A stretch of DNA of 64,000 nt, from NCBI RefSeq assembly GCF_000024545.1, contig NC_013947.1, forward strand, positions 4,960,001 through 5,024,000. The letters are read 5' to 3'. The stretch is from Stackebrandtia nassauensis DSM 44728 (lineage in GTDB: Bacteria > Actinomycetota > Actinomycetes > Mycobacteriales > Micromonosporaceae). Both the position numbers and the translations under genes were made by a program. Of the stretch, positions 9,051-18,332 are shown piece after piece. The notes below the pieces were generated by a model that was not told the DNA's origin, searched no databases, and saw only the letters and a program-made list of their open reading frames with translations. The stretch's first letter is position 1. The number at the start of each line of letters is the position of its first letter.

Positions 9051-9469
9051 GCCTTGGCCTCCGTTCCGGCGTCACGGACTTCCTTGTTGGTCGCCTGCAC
9101 GAGGTGCACCGATCCGATGGCCATCAGCACCCCGACCGGGAAGTGCAGCGGGTACAGCTGGAACACGCCCAGCAGCGACTGGGCGACGATCAGGCCGATG
9201 AAGGCGAGGTTGCCCCAGACCTCCGATTTGCCGCGACCGCGTGAGCGCACGATCGACAGCACCAGGTGGATCAGGCTCAACAGCACCAGTGCCCCCGCGC
9301 CGATGCCGTGGGCGACGGCGCCGAACACGCTTCCGGTGAACAGCAGGCCGATCCAGACCGGCTGGGCCAGCGTGACCACGGCGATCAGGATCGCGTTGAT
9401 CCGCGTGGTCCGCGCCAGTCCGGTGGCTTTGGCCCGCGTCGCCGGTTCGGCGATGGCGGTCTCGCTCAT
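9047..9469 (-). CDS. Small four-helix membrane protein cotranscribed with the multicopper oxidase
   Basis: 140 residues with a soluble N-terminus of about 20 residues and about four hydrophobic segments (for example AILIAVVTLAQPVWIGLLF). I do not recognise a named family with certainty. Its stop overlaps the oxidase start (ATGA), suggesting a linked role, perhaps as a membrane partner or electron donor site. That role is inference from position only. Confidence 0.7.
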   Translation of the reverse strand: MSETAIAEPATRAKATGLARTTRINAILIAVVTLAQPVWIGLLFTGSVFGAVAHGIGAGALVLLSLIHLVLSIVRSRGRGKSEVWGNLAFIGLIVAQSLLGVFQLYPLHFPVGVLMAIGSVHLVQATNKEVRDAGTEAKA

Positions 9470-9550
9470 CGTTTCACTCCTTAGGGCAGGGGTTCAGAGC
9501 TTTGATTCTGTTGCGGCGGGGTCGTTTCGGCATCGGGCATCGGAGGCGTT

Positions 9551-9567
9551 TTCTACGTACTGTAGAA
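9551..9567. promoter_or_regulatory. Inverted repeat upstream of the multicopper oxidase operon
   Basis: TTCTAC (9551-9556) and GTAGAA (9562-9567) are inverted around a 5-bp centre. The site lies in the divergent gap between the oxidase operon and the sensor kinase gene and resembles a short dimeric repressor operator. No specific regulator can be named. Confidence 0.35.
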
Positions 9568-9675
9568 GAAGTATGGCGGGCCGCTCCACCGGGGCCGCAT
9601 ACTCCCCCGGTATGAGGCCACGACCACTACTTCCGGACGGTGCGATTTGCCCTGAGCTGCCGTAACGTTGCCCCA

Positions 9676-10818
9676 ATGGGCGAAGGCGAACGGCACCAGC
9701 GGCGATGGGACGTCATCGCCGCCGGTGCGGCGACCGCGTTCGCGCTCGCCGCGGTGATCCACGAAATGGACAAGAAGGAGTTCTGGCTTCCGGTCGCGGC
9801 GGCCGTGCCGCTGGCGATACTGACCGGGCTGGCGCTGCTCGCCCGGCGTCGGTACCCGATCCCGGTGACGCTGTTCACCGGCTCGATGACGGTCCTGTTC
9901 ATCGCCTCGGACAGCCGCGCCGGGACCGTGGCCCTCCTCATCGCACTGTACTCATTGGCCAAGTACGAACGCCGCTGGATCGCGATCGTCGCGGGCAGTG
10001 TCGTCATCGTGGTGGGCACGGTGACCGCCGGACTGTCGGGCTCGTGGGAGATGGCCTCGCGGTCGGCGCCGTGGCTGGTCATCTTCCTGGAGGCGGGAAT
10101 CATCGCCGGGGACATCGCCGGACGGCAACAGCGGGCACTGGAGTCGGCCCGATCCCGCGCCGCCGAAGCCGAACGATCCAAAGAGGAACTGGCGCAGCGC
10201 CGGGCCGCCGAGGAACGCGTCCGCATCGCCCGCGAACTCCACGACTCGCTGACCCACGCGATCTCGGTCGTCAACGTGCAGTCCTCGGTGGCGCTGCACA
10301 TGCTCAACCGCCAGCCCGAACAGGCCGAGGCCTCGCTGCGCAACATCCGGGCGGCCAGCCAGGACGCGATGCGGGAACTGCGGGCCACGCTGCGAGCCCT
10401 GCGCATGACCGAAGGCGACTCCACCCCCGGCATCGACAGCCTCCCCGCGCTGGTGGAACGCTCCGCGCTCACCATCGCCATGGACATCAGCCCCGACCGG
10501 CAAGCGCTGCCCGAGACCGTCGACCGCACCGTCTACCGGATCGTGCAGGAGGCGCTGACCAACTCCACCCGGCACGCCCGGGCCAGTGCCGTCGACATCT
10601 CTATTGTGGTCGATGATGAGTCGGTGACGACGACCATCACCGACGACGGCATCGGCCCCGCCCCCGAAGGCGTCGCCGAAGGGCTGGGCCTCATGGGAAT
10701 GCGCGAACGCGTCGCGGCACTGGGCGGCGACCTGCGCCCCGGCCCCGGCCCCGACGGCGGCTTCCAGGTCCGCGCCGTCCTGCCCCTGACCGAGACCGAA
10801 GCCAAGGAGCTGACGTGA
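9676..10818 (+). CDS. Two-component sensor histidine kinase (NarL/DesK-type)
   Basis: 380 residues from the ATG at 9676; an upstream in-frame start at 9640 is possible but looks non-coding. About four or five hydrophobic helices occupy the first 120 residues, followed by a coiled stretch and a HisKA_3 phosphoacceptor region (IARELHDSLTHAI). The ATPase domain has TITDDGIGP and GLGLMGMRERV. The kinase autophosphorylates on His and passes phosphate to the response regulator encoded next, whose GTG overlaps this stop. No extracellular sensor domain is visible, so the signal is probably membrane-borne. Confidence 0.9.
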   Translation: MGEGERHQRRWDVIAAGAATAFALAAVIHEMDKKEFWLPVAAAVPLAILTGLALLARRRYPIPVTLFTGSMTVLFIASDSRAGTVALLIALYSLAKYERRWIAIVAGSVVIVVGTVTAGLSGSWEMASRSAPWLVIFLEAGIIAGDIAGRQQRALESARSRAAEAERSKEELAQRRAAEERVRIARELHDSLTHAISVVNVQSSVALHMLNRQPEQAEASLRNIRAASQDAMRELRATLRALRMTEGDSTPGIDSLPALVERSALTIAMDISPDRQALPETVDRTVYRIVQEALTNSTRHARASAVDISIVVDDESVTTTITDDGIGPAPEGVAEGLGLMGMRERVAALGGDLRPGPGPDGGFQVRAVLPLTETEAKELT

Positions 10819-11480
10819 CCCGGGTACTTCTCGCCGACGACCAGCCGCTGATCCGCGCCGGATTCCGGGTCCTGCTGGACGCCGAGGACGACATCGACGT
10901 GGTCGGTGAGGCCTCCACCGGCGCCGAGGCGGTGGACCTGGCCCGCGAAACCGTCCCCGACATCGCCCTCGTCGACGTCCAGATGCCCGAAATGGACGGC
11001 ATCGAGGCGACCCGCCGCATCGCCGCCGATCCCGCCCTGTCCTCGGTACGAGTGGTGATCCTGACCAACTACGCCCTCGACGAGTACATCTTCGACGCGC
11101 TGCGCGCCGGAGCCAGCGGCTTCCTCGTCAAGGACACCGAACCGGAGGAACTGATCCGCGCGGTCCGCACCGTCGCCGTCGGCGAGGCCCTGCTGGCCCC
11201 CAACGTGACCCGACGCCTGATCGCCGAGTTCGCGGCCACCCCACGCGTCGACGGCCCGGCCCCGCTGGTCTCAGCACTGACACCCCGCGAACGCGAAGTG
11301 GTGACCCTGGTGGGCCAGGGCAAATCCAACGAGGAGATCTCCCGGCTACTGCACATCAGCCACACCACCGCCAAAACCCACGTCAGCCGCGCCATGACCA
11401 AACTGGGTTCCCGCGACCGCGCCCAGCTGGTCGTCGCGGCCTACGAGTCAGGCCTGGTCGTACCCCGCGCCTCTGCCTAG
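10815..11480 (+). CDS. Response regulator, NarL/LuxR family
   Basis: 221 residues. An N-terminal receiver domain carries the acidic pair LLADDQP and phosphoacceptor Asp in LVDVQMPEMDG, plus the Lys of FLVKDTEP. A C-terminal LuxR-type helix-turn-helix follows (LTPREREVVTLVGQGKSNEE). The GTG start overlaps the kinase TGA, so the pair is translationally coupled. Targets are unknown; the neighbouring multicopper oxidase operon is a reasonable candidate by position. Confidence 0.93.
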   Translation: MTRVLLADDQPLIRAGFRVLLDAEDDIDVVGEASTGAEAVDLARETVPDIALVDVQMPEMDGIEATRRIAADPALSSVRVVILTNYALDEYIFDALRAGASGFLVKDTEPEELIRAVRTVAVGEALLAPNVTRRLIAEFAATPRVDGPAPLVSALTPREREVVTLVGQGKSNEEISRLLHISHTTAKTHVSRAMTKLGSRDRAQLVVAAYESGLVVPRASA

Positions 11481-11641
11481 TCCGAGGCTCGTACCGCCCG
11501 AAGTCGGCACCCAGTTAGGACTTCGGAACCCGGCCACGGCACCTCTTGGCGGCTCGTTCTTCTACCCGGTAACACTGCATGTGTGACTTCTAAGCATGCT
11601 GGGCAAGGCGTTCTCATTTGGCCAGCAACCCTGACGACACC

Positions 11642-11890
11642 GTCGCGGCCGCCCAAACTCACTTACCTACCGCACAGCATCGCAATTCAACTTAGCCATG
11701 GACTTCCAATGACAACTTCGGCATCGACGCCCTGAGTTTGGCAGTGCCCTATTGCGACGATGTCGTAACCGACAAGCAAAGGTGTCACGATCTCCGCACG
11801 ACAAAGATCCACTCGAAGATGGTCACCGTGGTCTTGCGAAACCTGCTGGAACTTTTGGCCAAGCTCCACCGACCACCTCCCCACTTTTGA
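11642..11890 (+). pseudogene. Decayed C-terminal remnant of a PIN-like hypothetical gene
   Basis: The plus-strand frame ending at TGA 11888-11890 reads AQHRNST, then an in-frame TAG (11693-11695), then NDNFGIDALSLAVPYCDDVV, TDKQRCHDLR and VTVVLRNLLELLAKL. From memory this matches the C-terminus of a common actinobacterial hypothetical family (IDALSLAVPYCDVVVTDK, nuclease-like PIN fold). The N-terminal half is missing and the region has lower GC than its neighbours. The rest of the 11481-11947 gap shows no intact gene. The family assignment is recollection, not a search. Confidence 0.5.
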
Positions 11891-11947
11891 CGGTAGTCCG
11901 GTTTGCCTGAGCGCAGCCCTAGCCGAGCTGAGCGTGCTTTAAGCGGC

Positions 11948-13135
11948 CTAGCGCTGCCGGGTCACCTCGCCGATCACCAGGACCGCCGGTGAGGTGACCT
12001 CCACGTCGCCCAGCTCCGCCAGCGTCGTGCGCACCTCGCGTTGCCGGGGCGTCGATGCGTCCATCACCACCGCCGCCGGGGTGCCCGCGTCGCGGCCACC
12101 CGCGATGAGGGCTGCCGCGATCGCTCCGCGATGCCGCACCCCCATCAGCACCACGACGGTGCCGCGTAGCCGGGCCAGCGCGTCCCAGTTGGTGAGGCTC
12201 GTCGGGTCGCCCGGCGCCACGTGTCCACTCACGATGGTGAACTCGTGCACCAGGCCGCGTTCGGTCACCGGGATCGACGCCAGCGCGGGTCCGGCGATCG
12301 CGCTGGTGACGCCCGGGATCACCCGCACCGGGATGCCCGCCGCCGCGCAGGCGTCCAGCTCCTCGCCGCCGCGTCCGAACACGAAGCCGTCGCCGCCCTT
12401 GAGCCGCACCACGAACTTGCCGTTCTTGGCGCGTTCGAGCATCAGCGCGATGATCTCGTCCTGTTCCCGTTGCCGCCCATAGGGAATCTTGGCCGCGTCG
12501 ATGAGCTCGGTCTCGTCACGCAGTTCCTCCAGCAGCCGCGCCGGAGCCAGCCGGTCGGCGATGACGACGTCGGCCTGCGCCAGCGCCGCCCGTCCGGCGA
12601 CCGTGATCAGGTCGGGGTCGCCGGGACCGGCCCCCACCAGCGCCACCCCGGGAATCGTTCCGCTGCCCCGGAACCGGGGCGGGCTGACCTCGCCGGTCGC
12701 GGCCAGTTCCAGCAGCCGGTCCCGCAGCGCCGCCGCCCGACGCGGGTCCCCGCCCGCGAAGGCCGCGAAGGTCAGCTCCTCGTGCTGCCCGACCGCTGGG
12801 GTCCACGCCGTGGCGGCCTCCCGGTCGTCGGCGCGGACGCAGAAGACCCGCGCTTCCTCGGCCAGCGCCGAGATCTCGGCGTTGACCGCCGGGTCGTCGG
12901 TGGCGGCCAGCACCAGCCAGGCCCCGTCCAGGTCGCTGGCCTGGAACCGTCGCTCCTCCCAGCGCAGTCGGTGCTCCGATGCCATGGCCCGCAGCGAATC
13001 GCGGGCGTGCGGCGACACGAGCAGCACGTCGGCTCCGGCGTCGAGGAGTCGGGGTACACGCCGGTGCGCGAGATTTCCGGCGCCGACGACGAGTACCCGC
13101 CGTCGGTCGAGGCGCAGGCCAAGTGGATACAACAC
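11948..13135 (-). CDS. cysG: Siroheme synthase fusion: precorrin-2 dehydrogenase plus uroporphyrinogen-III C-methyltransferase
   Basis: 395 residues from GTG 13135. The N-terminal part (about 1-150) has an NAD-binding motif VLVVGAGNLAHRR and the dehydrogenase/ferrochelatase layout. The rest (about 160-395) is the SAM-dependent methyltransferase, with VALVGAGPGDPDLIT, VRLKGGDGFVFGRGGEE and VIPGVTSAIAGPA. Together they convert uroporphyrinogen III to precorrin-2 and on to sirohydrochlorin or siroheme, the cofactor of sulfite and nitrite reductases. No assimilatory reductase gene is visible next to it. Confidence 0.92.
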   Translation of the reverse strand: MLYPLGLRLDRRRVLVVGAGNLAHRRVPRLLDAGADVLLVSPHARDSLRAMASEHRLRWEERRFQASDLDGAWLVLAATDDPAVNAEISALAEEARVFCVRADDREAATAWTPAVGQHEELTFAAFAGGDPRRAAALRDRLLELAATGEVSPPRFRGSGTIPGVALVGAGPGDPDLITVAGRAALAQADVVIADRLAPARLLEELRDETELIDAAKIPYGRQREQDEIIALMLERAKNGKFVVRLKGGDGFVFGRGGEELDACAAAGIPVRVIPGVTSAIAGPALASIPVTERGLVHEFTIVSGHVAPGDPTSLTNWDALARLRGTVVVLMGVRHRGAIAAALIAGGRDAGTPAAVVMDASTPRQREVRTTLAELGDVEVTSPAVLVIGEVTRQR

Positions 13136-13226
13136 ACCGCAGACGTTAACCCGTGCGTGGCCGATCCGGCTCGTATCGGCCCAGCCTCACGCGTCACACG
13201 CGTGAAATGCCCTACGGTCAGTGACC

Positions 13227-15392
13227 ATGGGGTTGACGCAGGCGTATCAAGGGCTGAGGCAGCGGCTCATCAATGCCGCCGAAGGCATCCGGTCGCTGTT
13301 GAAGGTGGGGGCGCTGGCCGGGCTGCTGGTGGCGGCGCTGGCGTTCCCGGTCGTGGGAACCGGCGGGCTGTCGGCCAAGGCCGGGGTGGACGCGCTGGAC
13401 AAGCTGTCGGTGAAGCTCGGCGAATCCACACCGCCGCAGACGACCTACGTGTACGCCTCCGACGGCACCACACTGCTGTCGACGTTCTACGACGAGTTCC
13501 GCCGCAACGTCCCGCTGGACGAGGTCGCGCCGATCATGCGGCAGGCCATCATCTCCGCCGAGGACTCCCGGTTCTACGAGCACCGCGGCGTCGACATCCG
13601 CGGCGTCGCGCGGGCCATGGCCGCCAACCAGAAGGGCGGTGAGGTCTCGCAGGGCGCGTCCACCCTGACGATGCAGTACGTGCGCGGTGCCTTGCAGCAC
13701 AACGCCTCCTCGGCCGACGAGATCCTGGCCGTCACCGAGCAGACGCCGTCGCGGAAACTGCGCGAGATGCGGTTGGCCACCACGATCGAGGAGCGGCTCA
13801 CCAAGGACGAGATCATGGAGAAGTACCTCAACCAGGTCTACTTCGGACATCGCGCCTACGGAATCTACGCCGCCTCCTACATCTACTTCTCCAAGGCGCC
13901 ACAGGATCTGACGCTCGCGCAGGCCGCGACGCTGGCGGGCCTGGTGCAGGCGCCCTCGGACTACGACCCGGCCGCCGAGGACGACAAGAAGGCCACCGAC
14001 CGCCGCAACTGGGTCATCGACCGGATGACGAAACTGGGCTACATATCGTCCAAAGAGGCCGCCGACACCAAGAAGGAGAAGATCAAGCTGAAGCTGTCCC
14101 GCCCGTCCAACGCGTGCATCGGGACCAGCAAGAAGGCGCAGCGCTTCGGCTTCTTCTGCGACTACGTCCGGCAGTGGTGGCGCTCCCAGCCGCAGTTCGG
14201 CGCCACGCCAAGGGATCGCGAGAACGACCTGCGCCGCGGCGGGTACACGATCATCACGTCCATGGACCCCAACACCCAAAAGGCCAGCCAGAAGAAGGTG
14301 GACTCGCTGTCCTCGCGCGACAGCAAGCACGCCCTGGGGGTGACGGCCGTCGAACCGGGAACCGGGCGCATCAAGGCGATGGCGGTGAACCGGACCTTCG
14401 AGATCGACCAGACCAACAACGGTCTGCACTCGGAACCGACCGCCGCGGCCAAGGGCATGCGCGGCAACTATCCCAACACCGTCAACTCGCTGCTGGGCGG
14501 CGGTGACGTCGCCGGGTACCAGGCGGGTTCGACGTTCAAGATGTTCACGATGCTGGCGGCGCTGGAGGAGGGCATGCCGCTCAACACGAACATCTACTCC
14601 CCCAACCAGGTGGCGACGAAGTACCCGGTCGCGGCCGGTCCGGCCTCCTGCGGCGGGGTGTGGTGTCCGTCCAACGCCAGCAAGGCCATGACCGGCAACC
14701 AGACGATGTGGTCGGGCTTCGGGAAGTCGGTGAACACGTACTTCGCGCAGCTGGTGCAGCGGGTCGGCGCCGAGAAGGCGGTGCGGATGGCCGAACGGCT
14801 CGGGCTGGACTGGCGCAGCGAGTCCGACGCGTTCTACGCCAGCGAGGACCACGCCGACGGCTGGGGCGCGTTCACGCTCGGCGTCGCCGACACGACGCCG
14901 CTGGAGATGGCCGGGGCGTACGCGACCATCGCCGCCGAGGGCATGTACTGCGAACCCACGCCGGTGCTCAAGGCCATCGACCAGACCGGACGCGAGATGG
15001 CCAAGACGGCGCCGGACTGTCACCGGGAACTGTCCAAGAAGGTCGCCCGGGCCGCGACCGACGCGGCCCGCTGCCCCACCGGCACCCAGGCGTCGCGCGG
15101 CAGCTGCGGCGGCTGGAGCACCGCCTCGAGCGTGCACACCCAGGTCGGACGGCAGGTGGCGGGCAAGACCGGTACCACCGACTCCGACCGGGCGGCCTGG
15201 TTCGTCGGCTACGCGCCGCAGCTGGCGGTCGCGGCCTTCATGTCCGATCCGGACAATCCCTTCAACCCGGTCGGGGAGGGCAACTCCAAGAAACCGATCG
15301 ACGTCGCCGCGACCACCCTCAAGGAGGGGTTGAAGGGCGAGAAGGAGATCAAGTTCAAACCGCCGCCACGGTCGATGGTCTCCGGGAAGTAG
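13227..15392 (+). CDS. Class A penicillin-binding protein (transglycosylase/transpeptidase)
   Basis: 721 residues from ATG 13227; a GTG two codons earlier (13221) is also possible. A membrane anchor lies around residues 24-46. The GT51 transglycosylase domain begins near 100, with catalytic Glu in AEDSRFYEH (E112) and GASTLTMQYVRGAL. The transpeptidase has SxxK at S435-K438 (STFK), SxN in KSVNTYF and KTG at 647-649. It polymerises and crosslinks peptidoglycan outside the membrane. No PASTA repeats follow; the tail is short and Lys/Pro-rich. The 3' end overlaps the convergent SURF1 gene by 38 bp. Confidence 0.92.
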   Translation: MGLTQAYQGLRQRLINAAEGIRSLLKVGALAGLLVAALAFPVVGTGGLSAKAGVDALDKLSVKLGESTPPQTTYVYASDGTTLLSTFYDEFRRNVPLDEVAPIMRQAIISAEDSRFYEHRGVDIRGVARAMAANQKGGEVSQGASTLTMQYVRGALQHNASSADEILAVTEQTPSRKLREMRLATTIEERLTKDEIMEKYLNQVYFGHRAYGIYAASYIYFSKAPQDLTLAQAATLAGLVQAPSDYDPAAEDDKKATDRRNWVIDRMTKLGYISSKEAADTKKEKIKLKLSRPSNACIGTSKKAQRFGFFCDYVRQWWRSQPQFGATPRDRENDLRRGGYTIITSMDPNTQKASQKKVDSLSSRDSKHALGVTAVEPGTGRIKAMAVNRTFEIDQTNNGLHSEPTAAAKGMRGNYPNTVNSLLGGGDVAGYQAGSTFKMFTMLAALEEGMPLNTNIYSPNQVATKYPVAAGPASCGGVWCPSNASKAMTGNQTMWSGFGKSVNTYFAQLVQRVGAEKAVRMAERLGLDWRSESDAFYASEDHADGWGAFTLGVADTTPLEMAGAYATIAAEGMYCEPTPVLKAIDQTGREMAKTAPDCHRELSKKVARAATDAARCPTGTQASRGSCGGWSTASSVHTQVGRQVAGKTGTTDSDRAAWFVGYAPQLAVAAFMSDPDNPFNPVGEGNSKKPIDVAATTLKEGLKGEKEIKFKPPPRSMVSGK

Positions 15393-16125
15393 GTTTCCCG
15401 CCTCCGGCCTCGCGGCGGGCGATCATGACCAGCCCGACCGGGATCATCCCGGCGAACAGCCACCACTGGTAGGCGTAGGCGAAGTTCTGCCAGGCGCGTT
15501 GGGTGGGCACCGGGATCGCGGTGAAGCCCTTGGCGGGATCGTCCTGTGTGATGTATCCACGCAGGACGGGTCCGTCGAGGTGCTTCGAGATCCGGTCGAC
15601 GTCGATGCTGCGGGCCTGGATGGTTCCGGAGACCTTCTCGACCGAGCCCAGCGGCGACTCCGAGGGCCGCACGCGGCCGGTGACGGTCACCGAGCCCTCC
15701 GGCGGGGCGGGCACCTTCGGCGCCTCGGTGGCACCGGAGTCGGCGGGCGGCACCCAGCCGCGGTCCACCAGCAGCGCGGTGCCGTCGGACAGCAGCAGCG
15801 GCGTGACGACCTCGTAGCCGTTCTGGCCGTCGACGCTGCGGTTGCGGATCAGGATCTGCGCGTCGGCGTCGAACTCACCGGTGGCCTCGACTTTCGTCCA
15901 CAGTGTGTCGTCACCGGGCTCGGCGTCCTCGGACAGCACCTCGCTGGCCTTGGCCGGGGTGTCGTCGGCCGCGGCGGTCTCGATGCGTTCGTTGGTGGCG
16001 GCGCGCTGCTCGTAGCGGTCGTGCTGCCAGATGCCCAGGCCGACGCAGGTGGCGACGAGGGCCAGCCCCAGCAGGGTCAGCCCCAGCCAGCGCCAGGAGA
16101 TCAGGAACCGGTAGTCGCGCGTCAC
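15355..16125 (-). CDS. SURF1 family protein (cytochrome c oxidase assembly)
   Basis: 256 residues from GTG 16125. It has the SURF1 layout: one transmembrane helix near the N-terminus (LGLTLLGLALVATCVGLGIW), an extracytoplasmic domain including LLVDRGWVPP, and a second helix near the C-terminus (YQWWLFAGMIPVGLVMI). SURF1 helps heme a insertion into cytochrome oxidase. The last codons overlap the penicillin-binding protein gene tail to tail. Confidence 0.88.
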   Translation of the reverse strand: MTRDYRFLISWRWLGLTLLGLALVATCVGLGIWQHDRYEQRAATNERIETAAADDTPAKASEVLSEDAEPGDDTLWTKVEATGEFDADAQILIRNRSVDGQNGYEVVTPLLLSDGTALLVDRGWVPPADSGATEAPKVPAPPEGSVTVTGRVRPSESPLGSVEKVSGTIQARSIDVDRISKHLDGPVLRGYITQDDPAKGFTAIPVPTQRAWQNFAYAYQWWLFAGMIPVGLVMIARREAGGGKPTSRRPSTVAAV

Positions 16126-16196
16126 GACCGCCAGTCTAGAAAGCGGCGGCGGACGGTTTCGCTTGGTGCGGTGTGCGGGCTGCTTAGTATGGCCGC

Positions 16197-17564
16197 ATGT
16201 CTCTATCTCGCTCTGATCTTCGCTCGGCCGTCGACGCGGGTATGCCCACCGTGATCGAGGACCTGAAACAGCTGGCCCGCATACCTTCGGTGGCTTTCGA
16301 GGGCTTCGACCACTCGCACGTGACGCGCAGCGCCGAGGCGGTGGCCGAGCTGCTGCGAGGCGCCGGCATGGACGATGTGCGCATTGTCACGGCCAAGGGC
16401 GCCTCCGGGCAGACCGGCCAGCCCGCCGTCATCGGACGCAAGGCCGCCCCGGCGGGCGCGCCGCACGTGCTGCTGTACGCGCACCACGACGTGCAGCCCG
16501 CCGGTGACTACGACGACTGGGAGCAGGACGACCCGTTCGAGCCGCAGCTGCGCGGCGAGCGGTTGTTCGGGCGCGGCTGCGCCGACGACAAGGCCGGGGT
16601 GATGGCGCACGTCGCCGCGCTGCGGGCCTTCGGCGACGACCTGCCGGTGGGTGTGACGGTGTTCGTCGAGGGCGAGGAGGAGTTCGGCTCCGACTCGCTG
16701 GAGAACCTGATCACCGAGAACCGGGACCTGCTGGCCGCCGACGTGATCGTCATCGCCGACTCGGCCAACTGGGACGTCGGGCACCCGGCGCTGACCACGT
16801 CGCTGCGCGGCGTCATCAACGCCTACGTGGAGGTGCGCACCCTCAACCAGGCGGTGCACTCGGGCATGTTCGGCGGCGCGGTTCCCGACGCGCTGACCGC
16901 CCTGTGCCGTCTGCTGGGCACGCTGCACGACGAGACCGGCGACGTCGCGGTCGAGGGCCTGAAGACGGGCACGGCGGCGCCGCTGGACCTGCCCGAGGAG
17001 CGGCTGCGCGCCGAGTCGGGGATGGTCGACGGGGTCGAGTTCATCGGCTCGGGTCGGCTGGTCGAGCGACTGTGGACGAAGCCGACGGCGACGGTGCTGG
17101 GGATCGACGCGCCCGGCGCCCGCGAGTCGGCCAACGCGCTGCAGCCGTCGGCGCGCGCCAAGATCAGCCTGCGGCTGGCTCCCGGCGACGAGTCGGTCTC
17201 CGCGTTCGAGGCCGTGAAGCGGCACCTGGAGGCGCGGGTACCGTGGGGTGCGCAGCTGACCGTCACCCTCGACCACGGCGGCAACCCGTGCCAGATCGAC
17301 GCGCGTGGCGAACGCTACGACGCCGCCCGGGCCGCGTTCGCCGAGGCGTGGGACGGGGTGGAGCCGGTCGACATGGGTGTCGGCGGCGCGATCCCGTTCA
17401 TCGCGACGTTCCAGGAGCTGTTCCCGGACGCGGCGATCCTGGTGACCGGCGTCGAGGACCCGGACTCGCGGGCCCACGGCCCCAACGAGAGCCTGCACCT
17501 GGCGGAGTTCACGCGCGCCTGCCGCGCCGAGGCGCTGCTGCTGCACAACCTCAGTGAGCTTTAA
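16197..17564 (+). CDS. M20-family metallopeptidase/dipeptidase
   Basis: 455 residues. The metal-site motifs are clear: YAHHDVQPAG (His and Asp ligands), GRGCADDKAG and VEGEEEFGSDS (catalytic Glu pair), then ADSANWDVG. A dimerisation insert with NQAVHSGMFGG follows. Members are zinc dipeptidases or deacylases acting in the cytoplasm; substrate is not evident. It overlaps the convergent kinase gene by 14 bp. Confidence 0.9.
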   Translation: MSLSRSDLRSAVDAGMPTVIEDLKQLARIPSVAFEGFDHSHVTRSAEAVAELLRGAGMDDVRIVTAKGASGQTGQPAVIGRKAAPAGAPHVLLYAHHDVQPAGDYDDWEQDDPFEPQLRGERLFGRGCADDKAGVMAHVAALRAFGDDLPVGVTVFVEGEEEFGSDSLENLITENRDLLAADVIVIADSANWDVGHPALTTSLRGVINAYVEVRTLNQAVHSGMFGGAVPDALTALCRLLGTLHDETGDVAVEGLKTGTAAPLDLPEERLRAESGMVDGVEFIGSGRLVERLWTKPTATVLGIDAPGARESANALQPSARAKISLRLAPGDESVSAFEAVKRHLEARVPWGAQLTVTLDHGGNPCQIDARGERYDAARAAFAEAWDGVEPVDMGVGGAIPFIATFQELFPDAAILVTGVEDPDSRAHGPNESLHLAEFTRACRAEALLLHNLSEL

Positions 17565-18165
17565 CCAGCACGAACTCGGTCTCCGGGTCGTGCGGTTCAC
17601 CCGGATTACCGTCCACAATGATGTCGACGTGTGAGTCGGTGCGGTCGGCGGGAAAGTGGGCGTCCTCGTGGGCGGTCCACTTGTCCCACTCCGGCCGCAT
17701 CGCCTCACCGTCGCGTTCCAGGCCCCGGCGTTTCGCCTCGCCGGGGTCGGTGTCCACCAGGACGCTGTAGCTCAGGGTGGGCCGCCACTGCTCGGCCGCG
17801 GTGGTGACGCCCTCCAGGATGAGCAGCTCCGGGTGCCCGATGTCGCGCCAGTCGGTGCCGAACCGCTTGGCGATCCAGTCGTAGGCCCGGTACTTCGCGC
17901 GGCCACCGGCCGTCAGCGGCCCCAGGATCCACTGTCGCAAGTAGGGCGTGAAGTTGGACGGATGCCCCCAGCCGTCCAGCAGATCGTCGGTGTGCACCAG
18001 CGCCACGTCGGCTCCGACCTGGGCTCGCTCGCGCGCCAGCCGTCCGGCGAAGGTGCTCTTGCCGCTCCCGGCGCGTCCGTCCACGGCCACCACTCGTACG
18101 TCACCGAGCCGCGGCGGCCGGTCCATGATCAGCCCACCGAGCTCCTTAAAGGACATAATCCGCAT
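17551..18165 (-). CDS. Uridine kinase-like P-loop nucleotide kinase
   Basis: 204 residues. Walker A is VVAVDGRAGSGKSTFAGRL, followed by VHTDDLLDGW, the DD(L/F) acceptor region of uridine kinase-like NTPases, and LLILEGVTTA. Size and motifs fit small (d)NMP or uridine kinase-like proteins; the substrate is unknown. Start choice is uncertain: an internal ATG at 18126, with an AAGGAG further upstream, would shorten it by 13 residues. Confidence 0.75.
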   Translation of the reverse strand: MRIMSFKELGGLIMDRPPRLGDVRVVAVDGRAGSGKSTFAGRLARERAQVGADVALVHTDDLLDGWGHPSNFTPYLRQWILGPLTAGGRAKYRAYDWIAKRFGTDWRDIGHPELLILEGVTTAAEQWRPTLSYSVLVDTDPGEAKRRGLERDGEAMRPEWDKWTAHEDAHFPADRTDSHVDIIVDGNPGEPHDPETEFVLVKAH

Positions 18166-18196
18166 AACATCCTCGTAACAACATCGGCGCTTCGGC

Positions 18197-18226
18197 TTGA
18201 CATTTGGTGGTGTGACCCACTAATCC
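18197..18226 (+). promoter_or_regulatory. Candidate promoter upstream of the ssb paralog
   Basis: TTGACA (18197-18202) is followed 18 bp later by TAATCC (18221-18226). It would give a leader of over 200 nt before the SSB start, which contains a hairpin and two DnaA boxes. Confidence 0.4.
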
Positions 18227-18250
18227 TGTATATCGGGTCAGCAAATGGTT

Positions 18251-18294
18251 CGGGGCGCCTGATTTTCCGAGTAATCGGTGGATTGGGCGCCCCG
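18251..18294 (+). other. Nested hairpin in the ssb leader
   Basis: CGGGGCGCC (18251-18259) pairs with GGCGCCCCG (18286-18294), and within the loop CCGA (18267-18270) pairs with TCGG (18275-18278). If the upstream promoter is used, this is a structured 5' leader. Its role is unknown. Confidence 0.5.
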
Positions 18295-18332
18295 ATCCAT
18301 GCCCGCCCCATTCTCGAACTCCTCCCAACGAG

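Noticed and set aside
11687-11884. 65-codon minus-strand frame in the gap after the response regulator
   Set aside because: It is antisense to the PIN-like remnant, which reads convincingly on the plus strand.
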